Under the pieces are notes generated by a model that worked only from the letters and a program-made list of their open reading frames with translations, was not told the DNA's origin and made no database searches. Of a stretch of 64,000 nucleotides of DNA, positions 34,931 to 43,759 are shown in pieces. Position numbers and translations under genes: made by a program. Within the stretch, counting starts at the first letter, position 1, and the number at the start of each line of letters is the position of its first letter. Origin of the DNA: Earliella scabrosa (lineage: Eukaryota > Basidiomycota > Agaricomycetes > Polyporales > Polyporaceae); assembly GCA_022605405.1 (NCBI GenBank), contig JABYQQ010000009.1, positions 1,054,001-1,118,000 on the forward strand, written 5' to 3'.

Positions 34931-37545
34931 ATGGCCGACTATCCTTCCGCTGTCCTCTTCGCGGCATCCTTCCTCGTATTCATTTTCTTCCTATTGAAGG
35001 CGTGCAAGGTCCATCCTCGCGCCCCTTTACCTCCTGGTCCTCCCCAGCTACCCCTGATTGGGAATCTGTTCGACTTGCCGAAGAACTCCCCTCGCACGTG
35101 TTACCGCGAGCTATCCAGGATATATGGTGCGTTCATCCAGGCAGCGTCGGTAAGAGCGGATCGATGACGCTCCTTTTAAGGAAATATCATGTACTTTCGA
35201 GTATTGGGTCGCTCCATCATCGTCCTGAACGATGAGCAGACAGCCATCGACCTGCTCGAGAAGCGTTCTGCGATCTATTCTTCAAGGGTATACTCGCCTG
35301 TGATCCCAATGTGTGTCTTCTCCGTCCCGCGCGATTGCTCTGTGGAGTCACGACTGAAGCATCCCCAGGATCGCGCTGGACTGGAGCTTTGGGGCTATGC
35401 CCTACAATGACTCATGGCGTCATCACAGACGCTTGTTCTCGCGATACTTCAATTCCACCGCCGTTACAAGATATCGTCCCATCCAGCGCGATGACGTGCA
35501 TCGACTTCTGCTGGCGCTGCTTGACAGTCCAGAACGGCACCGCGAGCATATCCATCAGTGAGTCGTCACTCGGCTTCGTTGTGCTACCGAAATAACAAGG
35601 TTCTCCAGTACACTTGGCGCCCTCGTCATCAAGGCGACGTATGGTTTGGACTCCGGAGAGCTCAACAACAAGTATATCAAAATCATGGAAAGCGGGGTAG
35701 CGGCAACCAACGAGTTCCTCTCGAATGCGTCCATCCTCGAGTACATACCACTTTTGGCCCGTCTTCCACGCTGGTTGCCTGGAACGGGAGTGGTGCGACG
35801 GGTGGCTCAGGCTCGTGCGACGAATCTTGCTGTTCGAGAATCTGCATGGGATGATGCGATGCATGCACAGGTGGGTTGACGGATATTCATCTGATGGACG
35901 TGCGTTAACAGGAGATCTCAGCACGATACAAGCAGCACAGACGAACCGCCTAGTATGGTGCAGAGCGTGATAGCAGAATTCGCACACGATGCTAGCGAGG
36001 ATGCTGCCAACGAGCTGCGCATTGCACAAAATGTTGCCGCGCTATGCTACGCAGGTCAGTGCATGTCTTGGTCGTCATGCAGTAACAAACGCTGACACTG
36101 CAGCATAGCTGGCGTCGAGACGGTAAGTGAACGACGGAACAACGTTCCTGGACATGACAGTGGTCCAGGTCTCGAAACCAGTAAAGTCGCATCAATCTGG
36201 GGTGGGAAAGCTGACTAAACCACGTGGATCTTGTGTTTCAAGTCGCCAGAAATAGTCATGGGCGGTCATGACACGCCCATTAGTTCGGAGTCCGCTCTCA
36301 ACTTGGTTCCTCAATCCACACATCGTGAATGCCCTAGATGTGAGGTGGTATGGCAGGTATGCTTCTAGACGAGATGGAGCAGTATAATGTGTACTGCAAC
36401 CACTTCAGGTCCAAATAAGTACATGCTACAAGCCGAAGCAATCAAACGGTCAATGCCGACGCCGACGGCCCTAATCACTGGTAAGTAAAGTTTGCTGAAG
36501 TTCCGTTAAGCGTAGTAAGTATATGTACGTAGTAGAAGCTAGTATATACCTGTGAGAATGCAGCTAGCTATCAAACTCGTCTGAGCAAGAAATCGACTTG
36601 GGTGGGGCGGGGCCCGGCAGGGCCCTGCCCCACCTCCAAGTTCTGGCTATGAGTAGCATCCCACAATGAGTGTATTGACTGACCACCTCGTGGCCAGGTC
36701 TGCCCGGAGGGCCCATGTTATTAGATAACTACAAGTTGATGATGTCGTCCCGCTGCCAGCAAGTTGTCACGTTGGAAAGTTGCATCATGGCGATGGTCTC
36801 AAATCCTAATGCCCAAAGAAAGGCTCAAGCCGAACTCGATACCGTCGTCGGTCATAACAGGCTCCCCGAAATGGAAGATCGCGACGACCTTCCCTACGTG
36901 AACGCCATTGTAAAGGAAGCGATGCGATGGCACACGGCTGTTCCTCTCGGTATTGCTCATATGAGCACGGCCGACGACGAGTATCAAGGCTACTTCATTC
37001 CGAAGAATACCATGGTCATCGCGAATAGTTGGCAAGTAGTGCTCATCTCGTTTCCCCAACTCTATGTGGTCTGAATGATGCGACAGGTCAATGTTGCATG
37101 ACCCCGAGACGTTTCCGGAGCCGGACCAGTTCATCCCGGAACGGTTCCTCAAGGATGGCCGCCTCGACCCAGATGCTAAAGACCCGACTTCGATCGCATT
37201 TGGGTTCGGTCGCAGGTACGTTTGCTCATGTTCCCTTCTTCGTGCGTGCGTTGCCTCAACTGTTTCAGGGAATGTCCCGGGACGTTTCTCGCAGACGCGA
37301 CCGTCTTTCTGTTCATCGCATCAATCCTGCACACCTTCGACATTTCGCCACCCCTTGATGACTCTGGGAAACCGATCCATGTGGAGCTGCGCGGTAGCGA
37401 TGGTTTGACATCGTGAGTTCCTCTCATCGCGACGAGAAGTATATGTATGGATTGATATCGCGCTCGCAGAATGATTGAAGACTGCAGGTGTATGTTCAAA
37501 GTACGGTCACTAAGTGCGGAAGAGCTGCTTCAGCGTCTGAGGTGA
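34931..37545 (+). CDS. Cytochrome P450 monooxygenase 7 (same sub-group as P450-5 and -6, opposite strand)
   Basis: Start MADYPSAVLFAASFLVF, hinge APLPPGPPQLPLIGN, FDLPKNSPRTCYRELSRIYG. Raw frames look broken, but splicing restores one open frame: YFRVLGRSIIVLNDEQTAIDLLEKRSA, MPYNDSWRHHRRLFSRYF, LGALVIKATYGLDSGE, WLPGTGVVRRV, a 14-nt microexon with AGVET, VVTLESCIMAMVSN, KEAMRW, HMSTADDEY, FIPERF, the haem loop FGFGRRECPGTFL and a tail IEDCRCMFKVRSLSAEE, with stop at 37545. Three oddities need checking: intron 1 uses an AAG acceptor (35127-35180), intron 36123-36759 is 637 nt long, and intron 37032-37086 has a GC donor. Catalytic residues are present. It lies about 10 kb from the array and inverted, so it was dispersed from the P450-5/6 lineage or the reverse. 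Confidence 0.82.
36109..36122 (+). other. 14-nt microexon of P450-7 (I-helix AGVET)
   Basis: CTGGCGTCGAGACG between the acceptor CATAG and donor GTAAGT. It encodes AGVET with one base of the previous exon, matching the exon of the six array genes. Confidence 0.75.
36123..36759 (+). other. Enlarged 637-nt intron of P450-7
   Basis: Donor GTAAGT and acceptor TGCCAG. The same intron in P450-6 is about 60-70 nt, so roughly 570 bases are extra. The extra DNA has no coding capacity that I recognise. It contains an almost palindromic GGGCGGTCATGACACGCCC (36263-36281) and a strong GC-rich hairpin (36601-36634). I find no clear terminal repeats. Confidence 0.65.
36601..36634. repeat. GC-rich hairpin inside the P450-7 intron
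   Basis: Two 15-base arms (36601-36615 and 36620-36634) are complementary except for one G-T pair and enclose a GGCA loop. The arms read GGTGGGGCGGGGCCC and GGGCCCTGCCCCACC. Such a structure could mark the end of an old insertion or affect splicing; both are speculative. Confidence 0.8.
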
Positions 37546-38016
37546 TCTGGAGACTGAAACGTATGCACAACCTTGTATCGCTACCGGTACATCATTATTT
37601 TGTCAACGTCGTGAGTCTGGACGGCATCAGCCTTGCAGAGTGCGAAGACTGCATGTTGACTGCATGCACTTACCGCTTACAGCCGCTGACAGACGCCAAG
37701 CGCGCGGGACGCAGGGTAAGCGCCGTGGCCGTCGACCACAGCGATGATAATACTATTGTCTTTTGACGGTCATAGCGAGGTTGCAATGGAAGTACTTATT
37801 GCTTTAGCCTTTTTGACCCGCATCAACGACCACAGACCGAGACACTCAGTCTTGTGGCCTTAACGCTATAAAGGGCAGACTGACATTGGCAGACGGAAGA
37901 TCATCCACGCCCTCATTCCAGTACCTAACACCCCCGCCTTCGAAGGTGCGCAATACTCTTGACTGGATAGTCGCCAATTGGACACTGACAGTAATCTTCA
38001 CGATAGCGAACTTACT
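37546..38016. other. Intergenic upstream of the 38017 gene
   Basis: About 470 bases with no gene seen. It holds the probable TATA box of the next gene. Confidence 0.45.
37866..37873 (+). promoter_or_regulatory. TATA-box-like element
   Basis: CTATAAAG lies about 145 bases before the ATG at 38017. It is a good match to a TATA box and would allow a leader of roughly 100 bases. Confidence 0.45.
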
Positions 38017-39435
38017 ATGACCTCTTCGACTTGCCAGTACGGGACCACTTCAACCGTGACCTTCACGGTCCCCGTTTCTGGACATCCGCCGGGACACGTC
38101 TTCTCCTTCCACAATGCTCTTGCGACCCTTCTCGAGCTCCAGGCGTACCCTCTTTATGCCCACAAGCTCAGTCTCGGGCCCATTTCTCCGGCCGAGTTCA
38201 AGGCCGTCCAGGATGCTCTGTGCGACTTCCTGTCGCCCTTGCAGTCACTCGAGGAGCTCAGCATGACCTTGCGCTATCCACCAGGCTCTGTCGCGGAACA
38301 TGGAGCCCCAGAGCTCGATCTTCTCATTGAGATGTTCCCCTCTCTACGCACTCTACGCCTCGATGGCATCAGCATGGATTGGGAGAGCGACCTATTCACC
38401 CAACTCACTCATGTCGACCTTCGTAACTGTCCTGCCACGGACGTCTCGCAACTGACCGAGTTCCTCGGTATCCTTCCCCAATGGGCCTCCCTCACCGAAC
38501 TTCGAATGGAGAACTTCCTCAGCAGCCCTACCTTCGACTTCTCCGATATGGACTCGCTCGATCTGGGGGATTGCTACATGCGCCCTCAGAACTTGCGGAC
38601 GTTGTTCGTGCGCGATTTCATTCACCAGATCCCTACTCTCCTATACCACCTCGACGTTCCGGGTCCTGGCGCTCTGGTCCACATCACCGGGAACTCGTCG
38701 TGTCGGTCTGCCGACGACGAACGCTCCCCATTCGAGGCCATGATGCCGTTCGACAGCAACCTTCCCGTCATCTTCAAGACCGCAGCAAGCGTCCATCTCA
38801 CCGTGGATGCGACGACGGCCAAGCTCGTTGGCTCCAGCATCGTCGGCACTATGACCCTTGAGGTCAACGACCTCAACCTGGCCAGCCCCCACGCACGGGC
38901 GCACACATTTCGCACCGCGCTTCTCGCGTTGGTCAACATCTTCGCGGCCCGCAGTGCCCCGGTCCACTCCCTCATGCTCAACGGCGACATGAGCGATCTG
39001 TCCGCCCTCGAGTGGGCGAGCGTCTTGCAAGATGTCGGCCCCTGGTTGCGTGAGCTCAACGTCCGCAACACCGGCTCCGGCGGGCGGACCAAGGACCTCT
39101 TCAATGCGCTCGTGCAGCCGTTCGCGCGGAACGGGCACAAGCCCGTCTGCCCGGACTTGCGGAGCCTCATGTACACCGGTCCTGTCGATCCGTCGGGGGA
39201 GTTCCTCCGGTATGCGCATCAGGCGCTGCGCGAGCGGAGCGAGACGTTCCAGACACCGCTCACCTCGGCCGATTTCGTGATGCAGACGGACAACATGGCC
39301 AGCTACAACCAGGGCATCGTTGCTACCTTCAAGCACGCGATGAAGCAATGTGTCTACGACGAGGTCCGTCTGCAGGCCATGCCACTTGGCGGCGTACCCT
39401 CGATTGCGGCGTGGAATGGCTCCATCAGGCATTAG
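38017..39435 (+). CDS. Leucine-rich hypothetical protein (F-box/LRR-like without an F-box)
   Basis: A single-exon gene of 472 codons. The first ATG of the frame is at 38017 (MTSSTCQYGTTSTVTF). I do not recognise the protein. It has leucine-spaced repeats reminiscent of fungal F-box/LRR proteins (LSPLQSLEELSMTLR, MFPSLRTLRLDGISMDW, LTHVDLRNCP, WASLTELRMENFL), then a mixed alpha/beta C-terminal half (FAARSAPVHSLMLNGDMS, LQDVGPWLRELNVRN). There is no N-terminal F-box. The absence of introns, good codon usage over the whole length and a TATA-like box upstream support a real gene. Its relation to the F-box array at 1.3-8.2 kb is distant at best. Confidence 0.7.
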   Translation: MTSSTCQYGTTSTVTFTVPVSGHPPGHVFSFHNALATLLELQAYPLYAHKLSLGPISPAEFKAVQDALCDFLSPLQSLEELSMTLRYPPGSVAEHGAPELDLLIEMFPSLRTLRLDGISMDWESDLFTQLTHVDLRNCPATDVSQLTEFLGILPQWASLTELRMENFLSSPTFDFSDMDSLDLGDCYMRPQNLRTLFVRDFIHQIPTLLYHLDVPGPGALVHITGNSSCRSADDERSPFEAMMPFDSNLPVIFKTAASVHLTVDATTAKLVGSSIVGTMTLEVNDLNLASPHARAHTFRTALLALVNIFAARSAPVHSLMLNGDMSDLSALEWASVLQDVGPWLRELNVRNTGSGGRTKDLFNALVQPFARNGHKPVCPDLRSLMYTGPVDPSGEFLRYAHQALRERSETFQTPLTSADFVMQTDNMASYNQGIVATFKHAMKQCVYDEVRLQAMPLGGVPSIAAWNGSIRH

Positions 39436-40664
39436 TAACTGACTCAGATCTGATGCACTATTAGTACTCTCAGAGAAGATAATAAGTAATTGTTCCTTTT
39501 CGTATATATTCACTACCACACACTGCTCCCGCTCTACCTGTTGCATCTTTCTCTTCTGCTGTATTCTTCTTAGCCATCAGTTGGCCGTAGTATGTACGAG
39601 GCTCTAATAGCTACCGAAGGGTTATAGGGCCAATTACGTCATCGCATACTGAACCGTCCACGGCAGACGCCGCCATGGCCGGCATCATACGCTCTCGCTG
39701 CGCTCTCGTGATCTCGACGGATCCGAGAGACAACTGTGGCCCTCATGCTAGGGTAGATTCCAGCCTCTAGCATGCACGTAAGTAACCCGATTGATTTTCT
39801 GAGCGTGAAGTCGCAGGGCGATGGGGACGTCCCGAAGCGTTCTAGCCAGCGTTCCCTTGGAAATTCTGTTTCGGCGACGCCAGCGCGCGCTGATGCACAT
39901 TAAGACCTGCTCCCAGCTATTACGGACAAGCACTGGTGCCACCGCTCCGCTGAAGTACCATGTTTGTCTTTCGCTCTGCTGATGTTCCTTACACGTGTAC
40001 AGATCGGAGTTGCATCGCGATGATATAGGCTCAAAAATTTGCGCTTGTGCGCTGAACGCGGTCTGGAACGGCGCACTAAGACACACACCCCAAGACTTCA
40101 AGCTTCATGCCTCGAGGTATGACATTTCACTGTCCGCCAGAACAAGAAGTGAGCAAATGATACTCCCTCAGCACCCACGTCGAGTCGCTTCCAAGCTCTC
40201 AGACCTTGCCGTGGCTCGGTTACTCCGAGTCGTATCCACTGGCACAACTTGCTGGATCGAATAATTGACCTCTCTTCCCGGTACCTCATCTACTCAGCTC
40301 TATGCCGACGCAGCGACACAAAGCAAGCGGGTCTTCGGCATGCCACCTGGAAGTTCAGAATGTCTCATGTCGGCAGGTGACATATCGGCCTCCTGTGCTG
40401 CCTAGCGCTCGTCGTGCCGCCCACACGGCAGATCGTCTTTCCTCGCAGGTCCTCGGTCGGTGGCAATGCACAAAGGTATCCTTTATTACTGCATTCAAGC
40501 ATCGTTTGCAACCCCATGGTTGAGCAGGGGAGCTAGTGCGGGACAAAGAGAATGGTCTGCTTAAGAGTAGGTGAGTTGCGACGCCGACTGCTCAGCGCGG
40601 ATCTCTCTCACTGTCCGTACTCGCTCTTCTTTTCCCCGGCTCACCTTATTTGTCGGACTGCACG
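39436..40664. other. Intergenic, 1.2 kb
   Basis: No convincing gene on either strand; the longest frames (about 90-120 codons) lack repeats, domains or splice context. The last 100 bases before 40665 are pyrimidine-rich, typical of a fungal promoter/leader. Confidence 0.45.
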
Positions 40665-41715
40665 ATGTCTTCATCCTCCCATCTCGACATCGTCCAGACA
40701 CCCTACCTTCCCCAGCAGTCCCAGTCTTTGTCCCACCTTCCTGCTGGATTCGTGTGTGGACAGCCCCCGAACTATCGGTCAGTGGAGCCCCAAAGCTACA
40801 CAGGCTACTACTCTAGGTGCGTATTGTGTGAATCCCTTTCGAACTTCTTCTCATGTGTATATCCAGGCCATACATACCGGGGAGTCTCGTAGAGCCGTCC
40901 ACCCTGTCCGTCCCGCATGGCTTCAACGTCTCATATAGCTATCCTCTCGCTCCATCGTCCTACAGCTTCGCGGCCAGCATTAACCCCGGGATGATCTACC
41001 GCGAGGGAATTTCCGTCGTCGATGAGACCATGGCAAGCGTCGTACACGAACAACTTACCATACACGCTCCGATGGTGGCCTCCTTGGACAATTCTCACCA
41101 TCTTCAGTCGGTGCGCCCCATACCTATACCTTCGCTAACTCCAGAGTCCCACTCATCATCTTCACGTTCGTGATGCAGACTACCACGCCCACGTCACGGT
41201 TGTCCAACCCGAGTCCCATGATGGCCACGTCTGCTCCCAACTCAGCACCTGCGCCGTCCCTTCCTTGCACGACGTATAGCAACATGCTGCCTCCGCGGCA
41301 TGGCCGCTCGCAGCCCCGCAACCGGCAAGTTTTCCACGAAACGTACATACCGAGAGGACAAGACCCGCGTGTCAGCCCCGACGATATGCACTGTCGATGG
41401 TGCTCGCACGTACAAGACAACGGGCGGAAGCTAGACTTGGAGCGGCATGAGCGCACGCACTTCCGCGAGCCTGATCTCTGGATCTGCGTTGGGATGCCTA
41501 TCGACTCGGCTGAGGCCACAGCTTGGTGCGCAAACACGAAGAGCACGGACGCGACGTTACGTGACTGCCATGGTCGCATGTTCGTGGGTGGATGCGGTCG
41601 ATCCTACTCTCGACGGGATTGCTATCAATCTCATTTGGCGAAAACGAAGGGGAAGTGCATTGGAGATCCCTATGCGGCGTACCATCAGGGGAACGCTCGT
41701 GGTACGCGGTACTAA
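40665..41715 (+). CDS. Atypical C2H2 zinc-finger-like protein A
   Basis: Three exons: 40665-40816, 40867-41110 and 41179-41715. The introns (GTGCGT...CCAG and GTGCGC...GCAG) restore one frame of about 310 residues. The N-terminal two thirds are Ser/Pro/Tyr-rich and probably disordered. The C-terminal part has a finger-like CRWCSHV...LERHERTH, a spacer with DLWICVGMP, then a second unit VGGCGRSYSRRDCYQSHLAK ending in cysteine. The same arrangement occurs in protein B at 57245-58410 (CTLCGKP...LSRHARTH, CVGLP, VGGCWKQFSRRDAYQRHRKSC), so the two define a family. A role in DNA binding is inferred from the fingers only. Confidence 0.75.
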
Positions 41716-42042
41716 TAGCGTCGTAATACATTGCATTTACGCTGCGATAGCGTATTTCTCTGAAGGGTTCCTTGTCAAAGTTGTCTTCGGAATATTGAGT
41801 CGACCGTAAGGCTTTGCCAGTGACCTCTGTAGCATGTTAGTCCAGCGCTAGAAACGTCGGTAAAAGTTCGAGCACCTCGATGACACGATTTTTGCTGCTT
41901 CTGCTTGATATTCGTGAATGGTAGTGAAAGAGTTGGACTAGGATGGATGGTCTATAGCAAATTGATTTTGAACGTCATCGCCACCCACCAGCGCCTTTAC
42001 TCGCATGTCTTTGCCACTTACCACCACCTGCTCAGAATAATC
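41716..42042. other. Intergenic, about 330 bases
   Basis: No gene or repeat seen. Confidence 0.4.
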
Positions 42043-42880
42043 ATGGTAGATTCAGGATCACCTGCCTCACCGCTACACAGAGAGGACGTAGAGGAAGACA
42101 ACATCTTCTCGCTACCAACTGACGAGATCGTCCGCAAGGCGATTCTTGTCCTTAGCGAGCGCACATCACTCATCATCTGGGGTTCTCTACTTGACCAGCA
42201 TCTCGGCCTCCCTCGCATACAGAAGGTCTGTTGTAGTTCATGTCAATTATACCTCTACTTGCTGATTGTCGCAGCATTTCACGTTCCTCGTCCCGGACGA
42301 CGAGCTTGAAACCCTATCCGCGACACTCACCAGTATGCATCTCCCCATCACTACACCCCAGAACTACCTCCTTCTTAGTGAGGGAGACTTCCTGCGCCGT
42401 GGACGCATGCATCGCGTATCGCGCCGTACCGATCCGCACGGCATCCAATGTATTCATCTCATGCCCGCATCGCTGCCGGCCTATATTCCGGAAGAACTTG
42501 AACCGACTCCCCTTCGCGATACCTCAGTAACGCTCTATGTGCCCCGACCGTCCTCCGTCTACGCGGGCATCTTCCGCATGATGCTCAAGTACCGACGACA
42601 CTGCGCGGAACGCCGTGTCTTGCAGTCCGATCTCGAGCTTCTCGTCAACTACAATCTCCTAGGGCTCGACAACGTGAAGGGCTTCGCGATGGAAGGCAAC
42701 GACGAAGCGCTGTGCATGGACAAGCGAATCGAGGCTGCTGTCGAGCGCATCAGGAGTTGGGGCAAGGCGGGCGAGTGGAGGCCAGAAGAAGAATGGATAG
42801 AGGACCTACTCGTCGGGGTGGTCAAAGGCGAGACGGATATTGGTGACCTGCCGTCTCCCGACAAGCCGTGGACGATTTGA
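42043..42880 (+). CDS. Hypothetical protein, possible degenerate nucleotidyltransferase fold, copy 1
   Basis: Two exons (42043-42225 and 42275-42880) encode about 262 residues. The core reads LIIWGSLLDQHLGLPRIQKHFTFLVPDDELETL, then MHLP, LLLSEGDFLRRGRMHRVSRR, an HxMPxSLP stretch, and a helical C-terminus (MLKYRRHCAERRVLQSDLELLVNYNLL). The spacing of a GS pair, LG, R and a hydrophobic strand ending in D recalls the G-G/S...LG..R...D-x-D core of Pol-beta-like nucleotidyltransferases, as in the gene at 53721. The paired aspartates are missing, so catalysis is doubtful. A closely similar copy lies inverted at 52768-53605 with the intron at the same position. The specific function is unknown. Confidence 0.75.
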
Positions 42881-43759
42881 CGCCGGTCAGAATCCTTATC
42901 ACGAACGAGAATTCAATTCTCGTACCAAGCACAACGGACGCTCCTCCTTGAGAAAAGGTGCGAGTTTGACCTAGCGGGGTCTCGCCATGGTGACTCTGAT
43001 ACAGCCTCTCTGCCTGTACATGGTATCCTCTGACCCCCTTGGCAACTTCATCCGATGTAGTCGTGCCAGTGTCGCAGCCTATTTGCTAGATATTCCGGAC
43101 TCGTTGCGTATTCTCTCTCAGCTGTACGCATCGACAGTCATGAATAAACACTCATCTTCTGCATACCGCCAGCTGGGAGTCCGAGACGGGCAACAACTGG
43201 TAGAACGCGTGAGTCACAACCCAAGACCAAACTCAGATCGTCGTCAATCCCAGCACATGACGTGTGACTCTGGCGCGTTGACAGCGCGGGGTTCGGCTGC
43301 CTCTTCCCACCATCTCCTCTCGAGTCTCTCCAGGCCTTCTCCCGGCCAGAAGGGCTGCATCTCTGGCCGCTCTCTGCGTTCTGGCTTTACTTATACATAA
43401 GTTATTGGGTTCCTTACGTCTGTCTGCTTCACGACAAGTTTCGTCGCGTCTGCCAGTCTCGATCCACCTAACCAGCCTACGGACACTCTGTCTCGCAAGC
43501 GCATATCATCAAGTAACGACTCCCCACGCGTTCTGGCCCCCCATTTACCATCTGGAAACGACGTGTCTGCGTGGGTGGCTCTCTGCAAGCACGTATATGC
43601 GCTCAAGTTGAGCGCACACTCAGACAGGAGCTGCAACCACGAGTCTCAACTGCGCACGCACGAAACCACTTGCAAAGCCAATTGTCAAGTCGGCACTTGA
43701 CCTTTCACCTGCTCCTTGACTCTCTCAATCATCGCCTTTGTCCCGCCACCACTGCCGCC
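42881..43759. other. Intergenic, about 880 bases
   Basis: The first 60-70 bases (to about 42935) match the 3' flank of copy 2 at 52700-52767 in inverted orientation. Further on I see no gene. The bases before 43760 are pyrimidine-rich. Confidence 0.45.

Noticed and set aside
36601..36634. Helitron 3' end
   Set aside because: There is a hairpin, but no CTRRT terminus at the expected short distance and no matching TC start upstream.
34931..37545. P450-7 as a pseudogene with stop codons and frame breaks
   Set aside because: Raw frames are broken, but each break coincides with splice signals at positions shared with P450-5/6. After splicing all catalytic motifs are in one frame.
8621..37545. 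A complete secondary-metabolite gene cluster
   Set aside because: Seven P450s and one transporter are present, but no backbone synthase, prenyltransferase or cluster regulator. The data fit a duplicated oxidase array equally well.
39436..40664. A hidden gene in the 1.2-kb spacer
   Set aside because: The best frames are about 100 codons, lack known motifs and show no supporting splice or promoter context.
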